Below, in pieces: positions 6,359-11,730 of a stretch of 11,730 nucleotides of DNA (the first letter of the stretch is position 1; each line of letters opens with the position of its first letter). The position numbers were made by a program, and so were the translations under genes. The stretch is from a bacterium (GTDB lineage: Bacteria; Vulcanimicrobiota; Vulcanimicrobiia; Vulcanimicrobiales; Vulcanimicrobiaceae). The stretch is from assembly GCA_021807065.1 (NCBI GenBank), contig JAKAPO010000043.1, positions 1-11,730 of the forward strand, given 5' to 3'. The notes below the pieces were generated by a model. It was not told the origin of the DNA. It saw nothing but the letters and a program-made list of their open reading frames with translations, and did not search any database.

Positions 6359-7896
6359 AGCCGACGCCATTCCGGCAGGAGGCGGAACGCAACGTCCGGC
6401 CCCTGGGTTCCCGCTGCATAGTTCGGAAACGTGAAGTCTTTGGTGTTCTGCCACACGTCGAGGATCGGCATGATGATCTCCCATGCCAACTCGACCGCAT
6501 CCCAGCGCGTGAAGAGCGTCTGATCGCCGCGCATGGCATCGGCGAGAAGCCGCTCGTACGCGGGCGGCGAGTGGAAACCGAAGCCCGTGCCGTAGTTGAA
6601 GTCCATGAAGACGCTGCGGATGTGGCTCTTGGGCCCCGGAACCTTTGCTTCGAACCGCAGCGCGATGCCTTCGTCGGGCTCGATCTTGATGACGAGCAGG
6701 TTAGGTTCTATGGCATCGGTCGATTCGCCGTACAATCGGTGCGGGATCGGCTTGAACGTGACCACGATCTCAGAAGTCTTCCGCGCGAGGCGCTTGCCGG
6801 AACGCAAGTAGAACGGCACCCCGGCCCATCGCCAGTTGTCGATGCCGACGCGCATCGCCGCGAACGTCTCGATATTCGAGTTTGGCGCAACCCCCGGTTC
6901 CTGACGATACCCCGGAACCTTCCCTCCGTCGATGGTTCCCGCTGCGTATTGACCGCGCGCCGCCATCGCCATGACGTCCTCGTGACGCGGCGGGGCGATC
7001 GCCGAGAATACTTTGAACTTTTCGTTGCGAATTGCGTCGGCCTGCGAGCTCGACGGCGGCTCCATCGCCACGAGCGCGAGCAAGTTCAAGCCGTGGTTTT
7101 GGATCATGTCGCGAAGCGCACCTGCGGTTTCGTAGTAGCTGCCGCGATCCTCGATGCCGATCGATTCGGCTGAGGTGATCTGTACGGACTGTACGTAGTT
7201 GCGATTCCAGATCGGTTCGAATATCGTGTTCGCGAAACGCAGCGCCATGATGTCTTGCACCGGCTCTTTGCCGAGGTAGTGATCGATGCGGTAGACGTCG
7301 TGTTCGCCAAAGACGCGTTGCACGATCTTCTGCAATGCCCGGGCAGAGGCGAGATCGGTGCCGAACGGTTTCTCGATGACGACGCGCGTCCAGCCGCTCT
7401 CGTTGCTGCGCGGATCGAGTCCGGCGCGCCGCAGCATCTCGATGATACCGGGAAAAACCGACGGCGGCGTCGCCAGATAGAAGAGTCGATTTCCGCCGGT
7501 GCCGTGGCGTTTGTCGTTATCGTCCAGACGTTTTTTCAGATCTTGGAAATGCGCGAGCTGCTTGAAATCGGCCGTGATATAGCTCAAGCACTGCGCGAAA
7601 TCGCCCCACAACTCACCTTGCGGCTTCGAACCCTCCGGTGCGAATGCTTCGAGTTGCTCGCGGCAGTAGTCGCGAAACTGCTCGTCCGTGTATTTCGTGC
7701 GGGCGAATCCGATCAGTGCGAACCCAGCCGGCAGGATGCCGTGCAATCGCAGCGTCCACATCGCGGGCATGAGCATGCGCTTGAACAGATCGCCGCTCGC
7801 GCCGAAGAAGACGATGCTGCACGGATCGCCGATCCGATCGCTTTCGATGCCGGCGCGCAACGGGTTCACGGACGGCAAGGGCGCGGTTTGCAGCAT
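6355..7896 (-). CDS. zwf: Glucose-6-phosphate 1-dehydrogenase
   Basis: A 513-residue enzyme oxidising glucose-6-phosphate to 6-phosphogluconolactone with NAD(P)+, the entry step of the oxidative pentose phosphate pathway. The N-terminal Rossmann motif is FGASGDL (31-37). EKPFG (175-179) and the signature RIDHYLGKE (203-211) supply the substrate site and its Lys210. RDMIQNHGLNLLALVAMEPP (262-281) carries the catalytic-site His268. VPFYLRSGKRL (360-370) and the C-terminal WRWAG and YAAGTQGP blocks are intact. Length is normal. The frame is open far upstream into gnd, but the ATG at 7896 shares one base with the gnd stop (TGATG). It also places the Rossmann motif at the usual distance from the start. 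Its stop overlaps the opcA start. The protein is expected to work with OpcA, encoded next. Confidence 0.97.
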   Translation of the reverse strand: MLQTAPLPSVNPLRAGIESDRIGDPCSIVFFGASGDLFKRMLMPAMWTLRLHGILPAGFALIGFARTKYTDEQFRDYCREQLEAFAPEGSKPQGELWGDFAQCLSYITADFKQLAHFQDLKKRLDDNDKRHGTGGNRLFYLATPPSVFPGIIEMLRRAGLDPRSNESGWTRVVIEKPFGTDLASARALQKIVQRVFGEHDVYRIDHYLGKEPVQDIMALRFANTIFEPIWNRNYVQSVQITSAESIGIEDRGSYYETAGALRDMIQNHGLNLLALVAMEPPSSSQADAIRNEKFKVFSAIAPPRHEDVMAMAARGQYAAGTIDGGKVPGYRQEPGVAPNSNIETFAAMRVGIDNWRWAGVPFYLRSGKRLARKTSEIVVTFKPIPHRLYGESTDAIEPNLLVIKIEPDEGIALRFEAKVPGPKSHIRSVFMDFNYGTGFGFHSPPAYERLLADAMRGDQTLFTRWDAVELAWEIIMPILDVWQNTKDFTFPNYAAGTQGPDVAFRLLPEWRRL

Positions 7897-8798
7897 CAGT
7901 TTTCCGCTTTCACTGCGTGGCCGCCGAACTGGTTGCGCAGTGCGGCGATCACCTTCGCACTGAACGATTCGTCCTGGCGCGAAGCGAGGCGTGCGAGGAG
8001 AGAGAGAGTGATGACGGGTGCCGGAACGTTCTGGTCGATCGCCGCCTGCACCGTCCACCGGCCCTCGCCGGTGTCCTCGACGTAACCCGCGATCTTGTCC
8101 AGATTGGGATCTTCGCCGAAGGCCCGGACGGCGAGATCGAGCAGCCACGAGCGCACGACGCTGCCATGGCGCCAAACCTCGGCAACCTGGCGCAGATCGT
8201 AGTCGAACGCCGACTTGCGCAAGATCTCGAAACCCTCGCCGTAGGCTTGCAACATCCCGTACTCGACGCCGTTGTGGACCATCTTCGAAAAATGCCCGGC
8301 CCCCGGTCCGCCGACGTGCGCGTATCCATCTGGGGGCGCGAGGGCCTGGAAGATCGGCTCGCAACGAGCGATCGGATCGGGGTCGCCGCCGACCATCAAG
8401 CAGTAGCCCTCCGCCAATCCCCAAATCCCGCCGCTCGTCCCCGCGTCGACGAGCGAGACGCCGTGCTGCTGGCAGCGCGCGTATGCCCGCAAACCGTCTT
8501 GGTAGTTCGTGTTCCCGCCGTCGACGATGATGTCGCCGCGTTGCAGGAGCTGCGCGAGCTTGTCGATTGTCTCGTCGGTCGCCCTGCCCGCCGGCACCAT
8601 CACCCAAACTATGCGCGGCGTCTGTGTGAGTTTGGAGACGAGGTCTTCCAGTCCGCTCGACGGCATCGCGCCGCCGGCCGCCGCCTGCTGCACCGACGCT
8701 TGCGTGCGCGCCCAAACGACCACCTGATGTCCGCTGCGCAGCAGACGCGTCACCATGTTCGCGCCCATGCGTCCGAGTCCAACCATTCCGAGTTGCAT
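7896..8798 (-). CDS. gnd: 6-phosphogluconate dehydrogenase (decarboxylating), short form
   Basis: A 300-residue enzyme converting 6-phosphogluconate to ribulose-5-phosphate and CO2 with a reduced nicotinamide cofactor. GMVGLGRMGANM (4-15) is the dinucleotide fold. DGGNT (93-97), DAGTSGG (118-124), KMVHNGVEY (172-180, with the catalytic Lys and the substrate-site Asn and Glu) and FGGHAV near the C-terminus are all in place. It lacks the extra C-terminal helices of the roughly 470-residue form. This short type is often NAD+-linked, but after the second strand it reads WART (29-32), keeping the Arg-Thr that bind the NADP phosphate in long enzymes. Cofactor use is therefore open. A GGGAGA ribosome binding site (8808-8813) lies 9 bases before the ATG and begins in the tal-pgi stop codon. 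The stop shares one base with the zwf start. Confidence 0.95.
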   Translation of the reverse strand: MQLGMVGLGRMGANMVTRLLRSGHQVVVWARTQASVQQAAAGGAMPSSGLEDLVSKLTQTPRIVWVMVPAGRATDETIDKLAQLLQRGDIIVDGGNTNYQDGLRAYARCQQHGVSLVDAGTSGGIWGLAEGYCLMVGGDPDPIARCEPIFQALAPPDGYAHVGGPGAGHFSKMVHNGVEYGMLQAYGEGFEILRKSAFDYDLRQVAEVWRHGSVVRSWLLDLAVRAFGEDPNLDKIAGYVEDTGEGRWTVQAAIDQNVPAPVITLSLLARLASRQDESFSAKVIAALRNQFGGHAVKAEN

Positions 8799-8807
8799 AG
8801 CGCAGGC

Positions 8808-8813
8808 TCTCCC
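8808..8813 (-). promoter_or_regulatory. Ribosome binding site GGGAGA of gnd
   Basis: The site lies 9 bases before the gnd ATG, and its first G is the last base of the tal-pgi stop codon. A ribosome ending tal-pgi would therefore finish on the gnd loading site. This supports both the gnd start and coupled translation. Confidence 0.65.
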
Positions 8814-11599
8814 TACGCTCGTACGGCGAGCGCTTCGCTCACCACCACTTTGAGCGCGCGCAAGCCCTCCGGAATATCGCCGCGCAGGTGCACCCGTGCG
8901 CCGCGGCGGCCTCGCTTGTCGAGCGATTGCCAGTCGCCTAGCGCCTGCGCTGCGAGCAGCGTCCGGAATCCGACATTCATGCCGGGGATCGTTGGATCGG
9001 AAGGTTCCTGCGCAGTGATTTGCAGCATCACGACAGTTGGGGGGCCACCCTTGTGGAGCTGACCGGTAGAGTGCAGAAAGCGCGGGCCGAAGCCTACGGT
9101 AGTCGCGACGCGCAGCGCGTCGCGAACGTCCAGCCGGATCTCGTCGAGCAGCGCTGCGTGCGCTCGATTGCGCGCGACGTACGCGGTAATCGCGACGTAG
9201 TCTCCCGGTCGTACTTGCAAGAAAACGTCACGTAGCTGCGCGGCGCCGGCGCTTCCCGACAGGAACGTGACGTCGAAATCGGGACCGCCGGTGCTTGGCA
9301 CCGGCTCGTCGATCCTGCCGGTACGTGCGAATCTCTCGAGCAGCGCTTTCGTATTGTCTTTTGACTCCTGCACGTTCGGCTGATCGAAGGCGTCGATCTG
9401 CAACAGCGATCCGGCCGCCGCGATGGCGACCTCCCAGAGGTAAAACTGCTCTCCGAGATCGTATGCATCGTTCATCGCGAGGCGCACGATCGGATGCCCG
9501 GCCCGTTCCAGCGCCTGTAACCGTTCCTCTGTGCCGCGTTCGGGATCCGGCAGCGTCGCGCCGACGTAGACGAAGAGCCTATCGTCGCCGTAGTTCTCCG
9601 GTTCGCCGAGTCTCTCGCCCTCGACCGGTACTATGCCCCTGCCGTTCTTGCCCGTAGACTCGGCGACGAGCTGTTCCGCCCATGCACCGAAGGCTCGCAC
9701 CGCCGGGTGTGTCACGATCGTGAGCTTGTTGCGTCCCGACAGAGCGAATCCACCGATCGCGGCTCCCAAGCGAATGCCGGGGACCTTCCTCGGATCGACG
9801 TTCCTGTCGTTGGCGTGCATCGCGCCGAGTCCCCGGTCGAGCAGCAGCGTAACGTTGTAGCCGGCGATCGCCGCCGGTGCCATTCCGAACGCGGAGAGAG
9901 CGGAGTAGCGTCCCCCGATATCGGGGTCGCCTTGGAAGCAGGTGCGAAAATGCGCTCGCCGAGCCTCTTCGAAGAGCGGCGTACCGGGGTCGGAGATGGC
10001 GACGAAGTGCCTGCCGGCATTGGTCGCCCCCACCGCTTTGCTCACCTTCGCGTGGAAGTACGCGTAGAAAGCGTTTGGTTCGGTGGTCGTTCCGCTCTTG
10101 CTCGAGATGATGAAGAGCGTACGCGGCAGATGGATTGCCGCTTCCAGTTCTGCGATCTGCTGCGGATCGGTCGAGTCGAGCACGAGGAGGCGCGGAAAAC
10201 GGTCGATTTTCCCGAACGTTTCGGCGAGAATATCGGGCGCAAGCGAGCTTCCGCCCATTCCGCAGACTACGGCAAAGTCGAAGGCGGAACGCAGTTCATC
10301 GGCGCAGGAGAGCAGCTCGGGCGAGCTCTCGAGCGATCGTTGCGGGACGTCCAGCCATCCGAGCACGTGCGGATGCTCTCGCCGCGTCCACAGGTTCTTC
10401 AGAAAATCTTCTCTCGCGAGCTTTTCGAGGGCGGTATCGTAGTGCGATCGTACCGCGCCGAGCGAGAGCGCAACGCGTTCGCTTCCCGACGCAAGCTGCT
10501 TCTGTTTGTAGACGATCGCGCCGAGCAGTGCGGTGTAGGCATCCGAGAAGAGCGAGACGCCGTCGATTTGCAGTTTTCGCGTTACGTCGAACAGCGAGAT
10601 CTTGACGTCGTGCAAAGCGCGAAACGTCGCGTGCGCCTCCTGGAGGCCCTGCTCTATCGTGTTCGGCGCAATCTTTCCGTGATCGAGCAGTGCGGCCAGC
10701 GTAGCGTCGGGCATCGTGTTGATGGTCTCCGGAGCGACGACGCTCTCGACGTACATCAGATCGTAGTATCGGGGATTCTTCGTCGACGTCGACGCCCAGA
10801 GCGGTCGCTGGACCGCGGCGCCGGCGGCGCGACACTTCGCAAACGCCTCGCCATGGAAGATCTCGCGGTACTTTTCGTACGTGATTTTCAATCCGGCGAC
10901 GCCCGCTTTACCGAGGAGGTTCTCGAGATTCTTTTCACCTTTATCGATGCGCGCTTGCAGCAGCTTGTCGACGGCTGTGTCGATACGGCTGACGAAGACG
11001 GAGTTCACCGAGTTGATGCTCTCGACCGGCAAACCTTCCGCGATGCGACGCTCGATGCCGCGGATGTAAGCGCGCGCGGCTTTTTCGTACATCTCGATGG
11101 AGAAGACCAGCGTGACGTTGATATTGAGACCGGCATACGTGCACTCTTCGATCGCAGGCAGCCCCTCGGCGGTGCCCGGGATTTTCACCATCAGATTCGG
11201 GCGAGCGACGCGCGCCCAAAGATCTTTTGCCATCGCGATCGTTTCGGCGGTGTTATGGGCCAGTAGCGGAGATACTTCGAGGCTCACGAAGCCGTCGCGT
11301 CCACCTTGCGCCATGTAGACCGGCGCGAACGTGTCGCACGCGTCTTGTATGTCGCGAATCGCCAAGTCCCAGAAGATGGCTTCGGCGTCCAGCTCACGTC
11401 CGATGAGCAAGCGGAGCTGTTCGTCGTAATCGCTCCCGGTTCCGATCGCTTTTTCGAAGATGGACGGATTGCTCGTCATGCCGCGCAAACCACGATCGAT
11501 CATTCGCTGTAACTCGCCGGAAGCGAACATGCTGCGGCGGAGGTTGTCGAGCCAGACACTCTGTCCGGCGTCTGCGAGCTGCTGCAACTGATTCTTCAC
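8813..11599 (-). CDS. tal-pgi: Bifunctional transaldolase / glucose-6-phosphate isomerase
   Basis: A 928-residue fusion of two enzymes of the non-oxidative pentose phosphate branch and glycolysis. Residues 1 to about 372 are a transaldolase. They begin with VWLDNLRRS (15-23) and GMTSNPSIFEKAI (40-52); the Schiff-base Lys139 lies in LMVKIPGT, followed by NVTLVFS (161-167). Residues from about 375 to 928 are a phosphoglucose isomerase: CGMGGSSLAP (446-455), SSKSGTTTEP (499-508), GGRYSALSAFG (562-572), AESTGKNG (646-653, with a likely catalytic Glu), FDQPNVQESK (738-747) and the His-bearing GQLHKGGPP (846-854). Both active sites look intact. Fusions of this kind are known in several bacterial phyla. 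The start is a GTG with AGGAGAG just upstream and 15 bases after the tkt stop. The fusion links sedoheptulose-7-phosphate recycling to regeneration of glucose-6-phosphate for Zwf. Confidence 0.96.
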   Translation of the reverse strand: MKNQLQQLADAGQSVWLDNLRRSMFASGELQRMIDRGLRGMTSNPSIFEKAIGTGSDYDEQLRLLIGRELDAEAIFWDLAIRDIQDACDTFAPVYMAQGGRDGFVSLEVSPLLAHNTAETIAMAKDLWARVARPNLMVKIPGTAEGLPAIEECTYAGLNINVTLVFSIEMYEKAARAYIRGIERRIAEGLPVESINSVNSVFVSRIDTAVDKLLQARIDKGEKNLENLLGKAGVAGLKITYEKYREIFHGEAFAKCRAAGAAVQRPLWASTSTKNPRYYDLMYVESVVAPETINTMPDATLAALLDHGKIAPNTIEQGLQEAHATFRALHDVKISLFDVTRKLQIDGVSLFSDAYTALLGAIVYKQKQLASGSERVALSLGAVRSHYDTALEKLAREDFLKNLWTRREHPHVLGWLDVPQRSLESSPELLSCADELRSAFDFAVVCGMGGSSLAPDILAETFGKIDRFPRLLVLDSTDPQQIAELEAAIHLPRTLFIISSKSGTTTEPNAFYAYFHAKVSKAVGATNAGRHFVAISDPGTPLFEEARRAHFRTCFQGDPDIGGRYSALSAFGMAPAAIAGYNVTLLLDRGLGAMHANDRNVDPRKVPGIRLGAAIGGFALSGRNKLTIVTHPAVRAFGAWAEQLVAESTGKNGRGIVPVEGERLGEPENYGDDRLFVYVGATLPDPERGTEERLQALERAGHPIVRLAMNDAYDLGEQFYLWEVAIAAAGSLLQIDAFDQPNVQESKDNTKALLERFARTGRIDEPVPSTGGPDFDVTFLSGSAGAAQLRDVFLQVRPGDYVAITAYVARNRAHAALLDEIRLDVRDALRVATTVGFGPRFLHSTGQLHKGGPPTVVMLQITAQEPSDPTIPGMNVGFRTLLAAQALGDWQSLDKRGRRGARVHLRGDIPEGLRALKVVVSEALAVRA

Positions 11600-11603
11600 G
11601 ATG

Positions 11604-11610
11604 CTCTCCT
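11604..11610 (-). promoter_or_regulatory. Ribosome binding site AGGAGAG of tal-pgi
   Basis: A strong Shine-Dalgarno sequence ends 4 bases before the GTG at 11599 (6 bases counting from the AGGAG core). It supports the GTG start and lies inside the 15-base gap after the tkt stop. Confidence 0.75.
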
Positions 11611-11614
11611 TAAC

Positions 11615-11730
11615 TTAACGCCGCGCCGGCGCGAAGCGCTCGAGCGCAATGCGGGCGACATTTTCGGCAGTGAAACCGTAGGCTTGTGCTATCGCTGCGC
11701 TCGGTGCAGAAGTGCCGAAGCGATCGACTC
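11615..11730 (-). CDS. tkt: Transketolase, C-terminal 37 residues (partial)
   Basis: The minus strand from the right edge encodes VDRFGTSAPSAAIAQAYGFT followed by AENVARIALERFAPARR and a TAA at 11615-11617. The motif DRFGTSAPS and the following helix match the extreme C-terminus of bacterial transketolases. In known enzymes this end belongs to the third domain, away from the thiamine diphosphate site. The rest of the gene lies beyond the window. Transketolase moves two-carbon units between sugar phosphates in the non-oxidative pentose phosphate branch. Its position 15 bases before tal-pgi makes it an upstream member of the same operon. Confidence 0.88.
   Translation of the reverse strand, partial: VDRFGTSAPSAAIAQAYGFTAENVARIALERFAPARR

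Noticed and set aside
5735..6421. A 228-codon plus-strand open frame
   Set aside because: It is antisense to opcA and the end of zwf, and shows no domain, signal peptide or plausible ribosome binding site.
6359..6484. Longer OpcA start giving 346 residues
   Set aside because: The added part overlaps the conserved end of zwf and resembles no OpcA sequence. The GTG at 6358 makes the same GTGA junction as opcA-pgl.
7897..8715. N-terminal extension of zwf to a 786-residue protein
   Set aside because: This stretch overlaps gnd in another frame and translates to Arg-rich sequence without motifs. The ATG at 7896 gives a normal-length enzyme and a TGATG junction.
7917..9062. A 381-codon open frame on the plus strand
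   Set aside because: It is antisense to gnd and the end of tal-pgi, both with complete catalytic motifs. The product has no domain-like pattern.
9707..11266. A 519-codon open frame on the plus strand
   Set aside because: It lies wholly antisense to tal-pgi, whose two enzyme domains are unmistakable. Its translation is Arg-rich with no recognisable motif, as expected from the opposite strand of GC-rich coding DNA.

Overview
The window is GC-rich, densely coded bacterial DNA from a diderm organism: it has a TolC-type outer-membrane channel and an exported LolA-like protein. Short intergenic gaps and 1-4 base gene overlaps are the rule. No rRNA, tRNA, CRISPR array, insertion sequence or prophage gene is visible. 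A TolC-based pump, an OpcA protein and a fused transaldolase/phosphoglucose isomerase together suggest a deep-branching lineage such as Candidatus Eremiobacterota (WPS-2) or a relative. That placement is inference from gene content, not from a phylogenetic marker.

Left half (about 1-4718, + strand): after a 197-base leader with a candidate promoter and short palindromes comes a compact gene set. In order: a STAS-domain (anti-sigma-factor-antagonist-like) protein, an exported LolA-like protein, a TetR-family regulator, an EmrA/HlyD-type membrane fusion protein and a TolC-family outer-membrane channel. The first three genes overlap by 4 bases each (GTGA, then ATGA), so they are probably co-translated. 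The last two supply the periplasmic and outer-membrane parts of a tripartite exporter. The inner-membrane transporter that would drive it is not in the window.

Right half (4722-11730, - strand, read right to left): a nearly complete pentose phosphate operon in the order tkt (only its 3' end is present), tal-pgi fusion, gnd (short form), zwf, opcA, pgl. All spacings are between a 4-base overlap and a 15-base gap, so the genes are almost certainly one transcription unit. Its promoter lies beyond the right edge. Zwf, aided by OpcA, makes 6-phosphogluconolactone; Pgl hydrolyses it; Gnd yields ribulose-5-phosphate and reduced cofactor. Transketolase and transaldolase return the carbon to fructose-6-phosphate and glyceraldehyde-3-phosphate, and the Pgi domain regenerates glucose-6-phosphate, so one transcript could encode a near-closed oxidative cycle.

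The two gene sets converge with only 3 bases between the stop codons of tolC and pgl, and no strong terminator is visible there. I see no clearly new system. The points most worth a second look are the STAS protein with Asn in place of the usual phospho-acceptor Ser, the pump lacking its transporter, a possible ATT start for the membrane fusion protein, and the cofactor site of the short Gnd.
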